30,108 nt of DNA, taken from assembly GCA_002398825.1 (NCBI GenBank), contig DHBS01000017.1, forward strand, positions 14,534 through 44,641. The letters run 5' to 3'. Made by a program: the position numbers and the translations under genes. This DNA comes from Syntrophomonas sp. UBA4922. GTDB lineage: Bacteria > Bacillota > Syntrophomonadia > Syntrophomonadales > Syntrophomonadaceae. Of this stretch, positions 1 to 6,583 are shown piece by piece. Position 1 is the first letter of the stretch. Every line of letters starts with the position of its first letter. The notes beneath the pieces were generated by a model. It made no database searches, was not told where the DNA came from, and saw only the letters and a list, made by a program, of their open reading frames with translations.

Positions 1-218
1 GTACAGTGCGCAATGTGGTTGATTTCGGCGCCTTCGTGGATATCGGCATCAAGCAGGACGGGCTGGTGCACATTTCGGAACTGGCGGAGAGGTATGTCAA
101 GCATCCCCTGGATGTGGTAGCGGTTGGGGACGTGGTTCAAGTTGCGGTCATATCTGTGGATAAGGAGCGCCATAAAGTGGCCTTATCCATGAAACAGGCC
201 GGCAGCCGGGGAAAATAG
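1..218 (+). CDS. tex: Tex-family RNA-binding protein, C-terminal S1 domain (5' truncated)
   Basis: The reading frame is open from the left edge (first full codon at position 3) and ends at TAG 216-218. The peptide is one S1 RNA-binding OB-fold: it has the FGAFVDIG turn, DGLVHISEL, the KHPLDVV segment and a closing KVALSMK strand. The VRNVVDFGAFVDIG plus KHPLDVV combination is characteristic of the S1 domain that ends Tex (YhgF), a cytoplasmic nucleic-acid-binding protein linked to transcription and RNA metabolism. Only about the last 71 residues lie in the window, so the YqgF-like and helix-hairpin-helix domains cannot be checked. The stop codon lies 5 bases from the stop of the convergent acyltransferase gene, with no room for a terminator. 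Other S1 proteins (RpsA, PNPase) are less likely because of the Tex-specific wording. Confidence 0.88.
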   Translation, partial: TVRNVVDFGAFVDIGIKQDGLVHISELAERYVKHPLDVVAVGDVVQVAVISVDKERHKVALSMKQAGSRGK

Positions 219-223
219 CGGGC

Positions 224-1441
224 TTATACGTCCAACGGGGGAGCAACCGGCGGATGGGTCGGTGCAGGCATGGCTTTGCGGCGCGCTCCCGGTACCCGGC
301 CCACAAACAGGTCTCCCACCGGAGTACGCATCCTGCTCAAGCCATAGCTCAATAACAGGGTGAGGCCTGCACAGGCCACAAAGGTGATCATGATCTGAAC
401 GATAGTATTGAGCCCTCCGAAATTTGCCCGGGTAAAGGCATCTGTATAATGCAGCACGAAGGGATGGGCGAAATAGCAGCCGAAGGAGCACTGCCCGAAA
501 GCGCGCAGCAGTCGCCTTATCCATTGATGTCTGGGCAGCCAGGTTAAGGACAGATGATAAAAGGTTAAGACCGAGGAAATCAGGTAAACCATCATAAGAT
601 AGCTCAGGGGCAGGGTGAGCTGATAATTGATGGCATACAGGCCCTCAGGGGTTGTTGTCAGGGTCTGGGCCATCTGATGAAAAATCACAGCGAAAGCCGC
701 GATATTGACCACCCAGTTTACACTCTGGAAGCGGCGCAGGATACTGCGCAGCCTGTCAATATACAGACCGGCAAAGCCGCCCAGAATAAAATAGAAAAAC
801 CAGCTTAGAAAAATGCGGTCGCGATAATCCAGCAGGGTCTTAAATAAGGGCAGGGATGCCCGTTCATACAGTCCCGGCACCAAATGGTGATAACCCCACA
901 GATAGGCAAAATACAGCAAGCAGCTTGCGCCTAAAACAGCTATAGCCCAATGGCGCCCGCGGCGAACCACATATCTGAATAAGGGGAAGACCAGATAAAA
1001 CTGAAGTATCATAACCATAAACCAGAGATGGTAATAGCCTTCCCCGGAGACTATTAATCTGGCCAGTCGCGCCAATAGTGCGGTTTCACTGTTGGCCCCG
1101 GCGCCGGAAATCAAGCTGATCCACACAAAATAAAACAATGTCCATACGAAATAAGGGATAAATACCTGGGAGAACCTTCTCTTTAACATCTGCGGATAAT
1201 CAAGCTCTCCGTCACTGTGGTTGTAAAACAAAACCAGACCGGTGATAAAGACAAACATAGGGACCGCAAAACGGATCAATAACAAAAGAAAAGCTGAAAC
1301 CAATGCGTTGCTTGCTGATGACGCCGGAAGATAAATAAAGCTGGCCAGGGCGTGCTGCAAGACGATGGCCAAAAAGGAGATTCCCCTGAGCAAATCAATT
1401 TCACTTATTTTTCTCTTCAACATATTTTTACCATTCCTCAT
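224..1441 (-). CDS. acyltransferase 3 family integral membrane protein
   Basis: This 405-residue, very hydrophobic protein opens with EIDLLRGISFLAIVLQHAL, the hallmark first helix of acyltransferase family 3 (OafA/NodX-like), whose early Arg and His are conserved. About ten membrane segments follow, with a charged tail rich in Pro and Arg. Such enzymes move acetyl or other acyl groups onto cell-envelope polysaccharides; the acceptor here is unknown. Two starts are possible: ATG at 1441, or ATG at 1423 (MLKRKISEID), which has an AGGAATGG element just upstream and places the conserved motif at the very N terminus. I lean to 1423. No glycan cluster surrounds it, so the substrate cannot be inferred from context. 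It converges on tex. Confidence 0.85.
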   Translation of the reverse strand: MRNGKNMLKRKISEIDLLRGISFLAIVLQHALASFIYLPASSASNALVSAFLLLLIRFAVPMFVFITGLVLFYNHSDGELDYPQMLKRRFSQVFIPYFVWTLFYFVWISLISGAGANSETALLARLARLIVSGEGYYHLWFMVMILQFYLVFPLFRYVVRRGRHWAIAVLGASCLLYFAYLWGYHHLVPGLYERASLPLFKTLLDYRDRIFLSWFFYFILGGFAGLYIDRLRSILRRFQSVNWVVNIAAFAVIFHQMAQTLTTTPEGLYAINYQLTLPLSYLMMVYLISSVLTFYHLSLTWLPRHQWIRRLLRAFGQCSFGCYFAHPFVLHYTDAFTRANFGGLNTIVQIMITFVACAGLTLLLSYGLSRMRTPVGDLFVGRVPGARRKAMPAPTHPPVAPPLDV

Positions 1442-1502
1442 AAATAGCTTTTAATATTCTTGATATATTTAAGAAATCCTTTTTCCCCGCATTTTCGTAC
1501 CA

Positions 1503-1520
1503 TCTAAACCTAAGTTTAGA
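1503..1520. promoter_or_regulatory. 18-bp inverted repeat, operator-like
   Basis: TCTAAAC (1503-1509) and GTTTAGA (1514-1520) form a perfect 7-bp inverted repeat with a 4-base spacer CTAA. It lies between the divergent acyltransferase and MBL genes, about 60-80 bp upstream of the acyltransferase start. Its size and symmetry fit a dimeric repressor site, but no matching regulator gene is nearby. Confidence 0.3.
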
Positions 1521-1643
1521 GTTCATTCTCTGGCATCATATCGTCCTGCGCAAAGCCCCCTTTTTGCTGCCGGATTGCTTAGCAGCAACTGCTTAGATCA
1601 GCCGGCTGTATGATTTATATCCTAATTCTCGCCAGTAATAGAA

Positions 1644-1658
1644 TATACTAGAACTAGT
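1644..1658 (+). promoter_or_regulatory. candidate -10 element with overlapping inverted repeat, upstream of the MBL gene
   Basis: TATACT (1644-1649) is a good -10 hexamer about 50 bp before the MBL-fold gene, but no convincing -35 is seen at 16-18 bp. ACTAG (1647-1651) and CTAGT (1654-1658) form an inverted repeat with a 2-base spacer overlapping the -10, so a DNA-binding regulator could act here. Confidence 0.3.
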
Positions 1659-1696
1659 TTCGCATTTTGTTAGGATAAAAAAGGAGGGGTTATGAT

Positions 1697-2581
1697 ATGA
1701 GCCTGAGATTAACGGACAATGTTTGGTGTTTGGGCAATCATCTTTTCCACTTCTTTGTGGTGGGTCAAAGGCAATCCATTATAGTGGAAGGCGGGGTAAG
1801 CGGTGCAGTGGCCAATCTGCGTCAGCAATGGCCGGAGTTGAATCCCCAGCCCGAGGTAGCCAACCTTTTAGCCATGCATGCCCATTTCGATCATATCTGC
1901 GGCATTCCTCACTTGCTGGAGTTGTTCCCGGAGGCCCGGGTAGCCGCCAGTTCCTATGCCTGCCAGGTCATGCAGAAGCAAAAGGTAATGACCGGTTTTT
2001 TTGCCCAGGATCGCGAAATGGTAAAAGTACTCATAGAACGGGGCTTCCTGGATAAAGCCGTGGAAGTGCCCGAGCCCAAGGCAATAGCGGTTCAGACTAT
2101 CCTGAATGATGGCGACGAGATTAAAACCGGGGACGGGTGCACGCTGGAAATAATCGCTGCCCCGGGGCACAGCCCCTGCAGCGTGGCGGCTTATTTGCCT
2201 GAAGACAAAGTGTTGTTTATTTCAGACGTGGCCGGTTTTCAGATTTCCGATAAGGAGATTTTTCCGATATTTTTTCAGAGCTATGAAATGTACATGGATT
2301 CCATACAGAGAATGCGAGGGTTCCCGGCCCGGGTGGTGGGGCTGGCACACGGCACTTTGTGGAGCGGACAACAGATCCCGGCCTTCTATGAGCGGGCCCT
2401 GCAAGCGGCCCGGCAGGCTTACCATAGTATTCGGGAAATGAGTGAGGCCGGGATAGATCATGAGCAAATGGTAAATACCCTTTTTGCACGTTATTACCGG
2501 GGCGATCTGCAGATATACACCCCGGAGAATATAAATCTCTGCGTCAATTTGTTGATCAAGCGGGTGCAGGAGTGCCTTTAG
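1697..2581 (+). CDS. MBL-fold metallo-hydrolase
   Basis: This is a 294-residue metallo-beta-lactamase-fold protein. The metal site is readable: H61-A-H63-F-D65-H66 (the HxHxDH motif), H158 in APGHS, D177 in FISDVAGF and H218 in GLAHGTLW. That set is typical of di-zinc or di-iron hydrolases related to glyoxalase II. The C-terminal 75 residues are helical and probably form the substrate lid. Translation starts at ATG 1697, seven or eight bases after AAGGAGGGG (about 1680-1687). No signal peptide is seen, so it should be cytoplasmic. No flavodiiron or rhodanese domain is attached. The neighbours (acyltransferase, M15 peptidase) do not identify a substrate; thioester or lactone hydrolysis is only a guess from the family. 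Confidence 0.88.
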   Translation: MSLRLTDNVWCLGNHLFHFFVVGQRQSIIVEGGVSGAVANLRQQWPELNPQPEVANLLAMHAHFDHICGIPHLLELFPEARVAASSYACQVMQKQKVMTGFFAQDREMVKVLIERGFLDKAVEVPEPKAIAVQTILNDGDEIKTGDGCTLEIIAAPGHSPCSVAAYLPEDKVLFISDVAGFQISDKEIFPIFFQSYEMYMDSIQRMRGFPARVVGLAHGTLWSGQQIPAFYERALQAARQAYHSIREMSEAGIDHEQMVNTLFARYYRGDLQIYTPENINLCVNLLIKRVQECL

Positions 2582-2862
2582 TGATAGAATGAAAAACTGC
2601 TTGAGGATTGAAAACCGCCCCGATTAAGTACTGGTAGTCCGGAGGGCAGTTGAGAATGTCTTGATATTTTCCGCAGCGGCGGTGATGGAAGACCTCTTTC
2701 AGGGCCCTGGTACGGGCTTTACCTAATCTTACCTTTGACGACAAAATGCTGTCATCGGTAGAATTGAATGTAAAGCCAGCAGTAACTATCCAGCAATGGC
2801 ATTTTAGTATAGCTCAGCAGCTATGGTGCTATATCTGGATGAATATGGGCCAGGAGGTTTTA
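2582..2862. other. intergenic stretch with a possible decayed coding fragment on the minus strand
   Basis: A minus-strand frame is open from about 2813 down to 2556 and reads like protein (for example FTFNSTDDSILSSKVRLG and KYQDILNCPPDYQYLIG). Its only start is an internal TTG at 2744 with no good ribosome binding site, and it runs into the end of the MBL gene. It could be a relic of a deleted gene or chance. I did not recognise a family. No terminator is evident after the MBL gene. Confidence 0.25.
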
Positions 2863-3714
2863 ATGAATAAAATACCCGTATACTTGGCAGCACTCATTTT
2901 TATCGTCATGCTGTTTGTCAGTACGTGGAGTTCAAACCACCCGGACGTTCCAGGGACTCCAGCGCTGACAGCCTCAAGTCAGGCTCTTCAGCCGGAAGCA
3001 ATCCCATCATCACCGGTAGTTGAGCCGTCATCAGAACCGCAGGATCCGGTTGAACCCCGGGATGCTCAGGGGGATAAGCCGGATGCGGTCTCCGCTGCCG
3101 CTGATGTCACCGCCAGCCCGAGTGCGCAGTCTGTTAAGACAAGCTCAGCAAAACCGCAATCCTCAACCAAAGCTTCTGCTCAGACTCCCCAGGTTTCAAG
3201 AGCCAATTCCCTAAAAACCGACGTGAACAAATATCCCAAACTCAGTGTGAGCAAAGGCATCTACGGCCAATTTCGCTACCGGGAACTGAGTGGGGGCAGA
3301 ATAGAGATCGATCCCCAATGGGTGGAGGAAAACATCGTATACGTAAAGCTGCCCGGAGTAAACCGGACCGTCCCAGTACATAGATTAGCCCAAGACAGGT
3401 TTATCCAGGCGTTTACGACTATAGCCAACGGTACCGCAACTGTTAATGGCAAAAAAGTATCGCTTTTAAGCCTAGTAAGAACTTTTGACGGCACCTGGGT
3501 TCCCCGGCATGTCAATTGGAATGCCAGCAAAGGCCTGAGCAATCATTCCTGGGGCATAGCTGTGGACATAAACGCTTCCAATCATCTCAGGTATGTGAAT
3601 CCCCAGACTGAAACCAACGATCCTAATCTCATTCTATGGCAAAAAGCGTTCCAACCAGCCGGCTTTAAATGGGGCAACTCCTACTCTGACTCCATGCATT
3701 ATGAGCTTTATTAG
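2863..3714 (+). CDS. membrane-anchored M15-family (VanY/CwlK-like) peptidase
   Basis: The start chosen is ATG 2863, six bases after CAGGAGG (2851-2855); an earlier in-frame start at 2746 lacks such a site and would bury the signal anchor. The 283-residue product has a membrane helix at residues 5-22, then a low-complexity Ser/Pro/Ala/Gln linker (about 25-120), then the catalytic domain. Zinc ligands of family M15 are visible: H228 in SNHSWG, D235 in GIAVDIN and H279 in MHYEL, and the chain ends right after this motif. Family members cleave D-Ala-D-Ala or L-Ala-D-Glu bonds in peptidoglycan, so a wall-remodelling role outside the membrane is expected. The linker resembles that of the CAP protein at 6584-7372. 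The exact bond cleaved cannot be read from the sequence. Confidence 0.85.
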   Translation: MNKIPVYLAALIFIVMLFVSTWSSNHPDVPGTPALTASSQALQPEAIPSSPVVEPSSEPQDPVEPRDAQGDKPDAVSAAADVTASPSAQSVKTSSAKPQSSTKASAQTPQVSRANSLKTDVNKYPKLSVSKGIYGQFRYRELSGGRIEIDPQWVEENIVYVKLPGVNRTVPVHRLAQDRFIQAFTTIANGTATVNGKKVSLLSLVRTFDGTWVPRHVNWNASKGLSNHSWGIAVDINASNHLRYVNPQTETNDPNLILWQKAFQPAGFKWGNSYSDSMHYELY

Positions 3715-3723
3715 TCATAATGA

Positions 3724-3760
3724 AAAGGGTATATCGGGCTGCAGGAACGATATACCCTTT
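3724..3760 (+). terminator. long perfect hairpin after the M15 peptidase gene
   Basis: AAAGGGTATATCG (3724-3736) pairs perfectly with CGATATACCCTTT (3748-3760) around an 11-base loop, starting 10 bases after the stop codon. The T-run after the stem is short (CCCTTTGGTT). It probably terminates the peptidase transcript, and it is followed four bases later by the group IIC intron-like start. Confidence 0.65.
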
Positions 3761-3764
3761 GGTT

Positions 3765-3808
3765 GTGCGCCCGGCATGGGCGCGGTCTAACGGGTGCAAG
3801 TCCCGAAC
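3765..3808 (+). mobile_element. 5' fragment of a group IIC intron (remnant)
   Basis: From 3765 the sequence begins GTGCGCCCGGCATGGGC, then CGGGTGCAAGTCCCGAAC. This is the usual start of domain I of bacterial group IIC introns: a GUGYG 5' end, a GCGCCC/GGGCGC stem around GGCAU, and a GGG..CCC stem ending in GAAC. I recall the Oceanobacillus iheyensis IIC intron starting almost the same way. Group IIC introns insert just downstream of terminator-like stems, and here a 13-bp hairpin ends four bases earlier. After about 3808 the similarity stops. No reverse transcriptase frame and no domain V were seen before 4363, so only a decayed left end remains. Confidence 0.6.
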
Positions 3809-4363
3809 ACCCCCGTACCCCTTTCTCAAAATCCCCCATCTGCGTTAAAGCAGGGGCAGCTTTCGGGCCGGCCTCTCTTTTTAATTCACTCCAACCTGGT
3901 GACGCTGGTATGGCTGTTTTAATACCGGGCGCATTGGTGGTGATGGGGCATTGCGCCTCCCTGGTGATAATGAGCAGTATTGTGCTGGAAAAACCATTAT
4001 AATAAAATACAAGTAAGCGATCACCGCAGTTCTCGTTTTACCAAGCATACCGCCAGGTATGCTTTTTATGCTAATAATGAATTTTGACCCGGAATAATAT
4101 TTCTTAGAGAGAGATAATTCCAGACCAACCACCTGCCTGTATAATTACATGCCGCCTGTGACAACAGGTCTGTTAGCTGTTGCCGGGAAGAGGTATGGAA
4201 GCGGACACTTATTGTGGCGAGGCCAGGGCTCTTGGAAGCAGCATGGTTGGCCGGGCCTGATTGTCATGTTGTTTATACCGGAAGCCCCGGGCGGGAGAGA
4301 GGGTGATACAATAAGGATTTGGAGAGTGAAGTGAAGATATTGGTATGATAGGGAGGAATAAAT
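3809..4363. other. gene-free stretch upstream of the CoA-transferase
   Basis: No open frame here has a ribosome binding site or looks like a protein family. It contains a terminator-like hairpin (4043-4064), a -10-like TATAAT (4140-4145), a small hairpin CCTGT/ACAGG (4155-4168) and another -10-like TACAAT (4307-4312), none with a clear -35. Either -10 could start the CoA-transferase transcript. Part of the stretch may be degraded mobile DNA. Confidence 0.4.
4043..4067 (+). terminator. terminator-like hairpin with T-run, no gene assigned
   Basis: AAGCATACC (4043-4051) pairs with GGTATGCTT (4056-4064) around GCCA, followed by TTT. The stem and U-run fit an intrinsic terminator, but no gene directly upstream on the plus strand needs one; it may belong to decayed DNA, or may block readthrough into the CoA-transferase gene. 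Confidence 0.5.
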
Positions 4364-5548
4364 ATGAACTTACCCTTGGAAGGTATCCGAGTGCTGGACT
4401 TATCCAGATATTTGCCAGGACCTTTTGCGACCCAGATGCTGGCTGACTTTGGAGCCGAGGTAATAAAAGTCGAGGATCCCAAAGGGGGCGATTTGGGACG
4501 CATGCTTCCGCCCCTGATTGCCGGAGAAAGCGCCCGCTTTTTTACCGTGAACCGCAATAAGAAAAGCATCACTTTGGATCTCAAAAAAGCCGAAGGCCAA
4601 GAAGTGTTTAAGCGCTTGGCAGCCAACAGCGATGTGGTTGTTGATCAATTCAGACCCGGGGTAATGGAGAAAATGGGTTTAGGCTACGAACAGCTGAAAG
4701 CCGTCAACCCCGGTATTATTTACTGTGCCTTGACTGGCTATGGTTTGGACGGACCTCTGCGCGACGCTGCCGGCCACGACCTTAATTACCTGAATTTAGC
4801 TGGCATTACCGGCGTAACCGGGGTATATCAAAGCAAACCGGCCATAAGCGGGACCCAGATAGCGGATATCGCCGGAGGTACTTTACATTCGGTTATCGGC
4901 ATTTTACTGGCCCTGGCCGCCCGGCAAAAAACCGGGCAGGGACAAATTTGTGATGTCGCCATGATGGATGCCTCCGTCAGTCTGATGGCTTATACGCTGG
5001 GCGAGTGGTCCGGTCAGGGGACCCTGCCGGTATTAGGGGACGACCTGTTGACGGGTGGTTATGCTTTCTACCAGATCTACACTACCAAAGACGGAAAATA
5101 CGTAAGCCTGGGAGCGGTCGAGGACAAATTCTATGCCGAATTCTGCAGGAAAATCAACCGCCCTGATCTGATTGAAAAACAATTTAAAAAGGCCTCACAA
5201 CGGCAGATCATAGCTGAGATCTCAGAGATAATGCTGGAGCGCACCCGGGATGAGTGGGTAGAGTTTTTTGCCGATAGTGACATCTGCTTCACTCCGGTCC
5301 TGGAATTGGACGAAGTCTGCCAGCATCCCCAGGTGAAAGCGCGCAACATGATCATTGAGATGGAGAATTTCAGCAACACTGATAAAACCGTACGCCTTAC
5401 CGGCATTCCTATAAAATTATCAGAGACCCCCGGCCAGATAAAACTGAAGTTTCCCATTTTGGGGGAACACAATGACGAAGTGCTGATGTCCGTGGGAGGT
5501 TTTACCCAGGAAGAAGTCAAGAATCTGCGGGCAGAGAAGGTAATCTAA
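4364..5548 (+). CDS. CaiB/BaiF family III CoA-transferase
   Basis: This 394-residue protein is full length for family III CoA-transferases, which move CoA between an acyl-CoA donor and a carboxylic acid in the cytoplasm. It opens with GIRVLDLSRYLPGPFATQML and ADFGAEVIKVEDP, continues with the NRNKKSITLDLK and VVVDQFRPGVM segments, and has D168 in QIADIAGG at the place of the catalytic aspartate (Asp169 of formyl-CoA transferase). TGYG and the C-terminal HPQVKARNMI segment also fit. The start at ATG 4364 follows AGGGAGGA by seven bases. The gene stands alone with no dehydrogenase, hydratase or ligase beside it, so the acid substrate is unknown; family members serve carnitine, oxalate, aromatic succinate and bile-acid pathways. 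Confidence 0.92.
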   Translation: MNLPLEGIRVLDLSRYLPGPFATQMLADFGAEVIKVEDPKGGDLGRMLPPLIAGESARFFTVNRNKKSITLDLKKAEGQEVFKRLAANSDVVVDQFRPGVMEKMGLGYEQLKAVNPGIIYCALTGYGLDGPLRDAAGHDLNYLNLAGITGVTGVYQSKPAISGTQIADIAGGTLHSVIGILLALAARQKTGQGQICDVAMMDASVSLMAYTLGEWSGQGTLPVLGDDLLTGGYAFYQIYTTKDGKYVSLGAVEDKFYAEFCRKINRPDLIEKQFKKASQRQIIAEISEIMLERTRDEWVEFFADSDICFTPVLELDEVCQHPQVKARNMIIEMENFSNTDKTVRLTGIPIKLSETPGQIKLKFPILGEHNDEVLMSVGGFTQEEVKNLRAEKVI

Positions 5549-5623
5549 AGGGCATAAGTTTTGAATAATTTTGTCATGCCCGGGAACAGCGAGAAATAAA
5601 TCTACATAAGACCCGCAACAAAC

Positions 5624-5651
5624 TGAGCCCCCGGATATTACCGGGGGCTCA
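5624..5651. terminator. hairpin abutting repeat copy A
   Basis: TGAGCCCCCGG (5624-5634) and CCGGGGGCTCA (5641-5651) form a perfect 11-bp stem with loop ATATTA, 75 bases after the CoA-transferase stop. On the plus strand no T-run follows; on the minus strand the stem is followed by GTTTGTTG. Its inner 22 nt (5627-5648) match in size and loop type the hairpin at 7532-7553 beside the other repeat copy, so it may belong to the repeat rather than to the gene. Confidence 0.6.
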
Positions 5652-5773
5652 GACCGTCGACAAAAGCGAATCACTGCGTTGCTCAATAGGTCCGCTCAAT
5701 CAACGGACTATTTGTACGCCTCAATCGCGGGCCTATTGAGCGCCTGGCTCTTCGCTTCCGCCGCTCGCCCTGC
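5650..5773 (+). repeat. 124-bp repeat element, copy A
   Basis: The stretch matches 7555-7678 in the same orientation with about ten differences by eye (roughly 92% identity). It starts CAGACCGTCGACAAAAGCGAA and is highly self-complementary: outer arms AAGCGAA (5664-5670) and TTCGCTT (5751-5757), and inner 15-nt arms 5681-5695 and 5727-5741 that pair fully with one G.U in plus-strand RNA. The heptamer CTCAATC occurs at 5695-5701 and 5720-5726. It has no coding capacity. It resembles a miniature, possibly non-autonomous, repetitive element or a structured RNA. Confidence 0.85.
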
Positions 5774-5803
5774 ACAGCTTTATTACAGGCCGATCCAGGA
5801 TCG

Positions 5804-5832
5804 TTGATATCGGCCAATCACGATGCTATGAT
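5804..5832 (+). promoter_or_regulatory. sigma-A type promoter of the CoA-binding protein gene
   Basis: TTGATA (5804-5809) and TATGAT (5827-5832) are separated by exactly 17 bases, close to the consensus for the housekeeping sigma factor. The -10 ends 48 bases before the ATG at 5881. It lies just downstream of repeat copy A, so the gene has its own promoter independent of the CoA-transferase. Confidence 0.7.
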
Positions 5833-5880
5833 GGTTACAGGTGCAGCTAACCCCAGGTTAGCGGAGAAGGAGCATACGTT

Positions 5881-6315
5881 ATGAAAGATTTCTTCAGGAA
5901 ATACCATCGTTTTGCAGTAGTGGGGCTGTCCAGGGATCCCAAGTCCTTCAGCAGAGGGGCTTGTAAGTTCTTAATCGACCAGGGCTGCGAACTTGTTGCG
6001 GTAAACCCCCGGGAGGAAAACATCGCCGGGATAGTTAGCATGCCGTCGTTAGATCTGATTCCGGAGGTAGATGGGGCTATTTTTTTCACCAATCCCCGGG
6101 TTACTGTGACCCTGTTACCGCAGTGCCTTGACCAGGGCATTAAAAAGGTATGGTTTCAACAGGGGTCTGCTGACGAGGCGGTTTTAAAGCTTGCTCAACA
6201 ACTGGGCCTGAGTTACGTCAACTCCTGTGTCTTTCTTCACCATCCCCGGGCCGGTTTTCCGCACAATGTCCACCGTGCTGTAGCCCGCGTTTTCAAATTA
6301 GACAATACTCTGTAA
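5881..6315 (+). CDS. small CoA-binding domain protein (YccU-like)
   Basis: This 144-residue, single-domain protein has the Rossmann-type CoA-binding fold seen in the alpha subunit of succinyl-CoA synthetase. The nucleotide loop is FAVVGLSRDPKSFSRGACKFL (residues 11-31), followed by VAVNPREENIAG, DGAIFFTNP and VWFQQGSADEAV, all in the expected order. The His phosphorylated in full synthetases is not part of this short family, so it probably binds CoA or acyl-CoA without ligase activity. The start at ATG 5881 follows GGAGAAGGAG. It is transcribed from its own promoter (5804-5832) and closed by a terminator at 6347, so it is monocistronic. Its physiological role is unknown. Confidence 0.88.
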   Translation: MKDFFRKYHRFAVVGLSRDPKSFSRGACKFLIDQGCELVAVNPREENIAGIVSMPSLDLIPEVDGAIFFTNPRVTVTLLPQCLDQGIKKVWFQQGSADEAVLKLAQQLGLSYVNSCVFLHHPRAGFPHNVHRAVARVFKLDNTL

Positions 6316-6346
6316 GTGAAGCGGAGATATTGATATTTTCTATTTT

Positions 6347-6369
6347 ACAGCCCTTTACGGGCTGTTTTT
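6347..6369 (+). terminator. intrinsic terminator of the CoA-binding protein gene
   Basis: ACAGCCC (6347-6353) and GGGCTGT (6359-6365) pair around TTTAC and run into TTTTTC. The hairpin starts 32 bases after the stop codon and has the classic form. Confidence 0.8.
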
Positions 6370-6583
6370 CTGTGCCGGTTCAATATGAAAACCCCCTGAG
6401 GTAATCAAACCAGCCGCTTTTTACCCAAAGTATCATAAGGGAGAAAAAACGTCAGACCGCCTTAAAAATACCATAAGCCGTTCAAGATGGATGAGAGATA
6501 CGGCAGGTAGCTATCAGCGGCAGTATCAGGCGACCGGGCTTTGTGATGGCCCGCTCTTTTCAGGAAAATCAGTCCGGCTGACG

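Noticed and set aside
183..524. Minus-strand frame of 113 codons overlapping the acyltransferase gene.
   Set aside because: It is an out-of-frame shadow of the acyltransferase gene, rich in Cys, Arg and Pro and without family features.
3763..4002. Plus-strand frame of 79 codons over the intron-like sequence.
   Set aside because: It starts inside the hairpin/intron junction, has no ribosome binding site and resembles no protein; part of it codes through conserved RNA structure.
6535..6553. CGGGC/GCCCG hairpin followed by CTCTTTT as a terminator.
   Set aside because: The stem is five base pairs with a nine-base loop, it lies 220 bases after the gene it would serve, and a better terminator exists at 6347.
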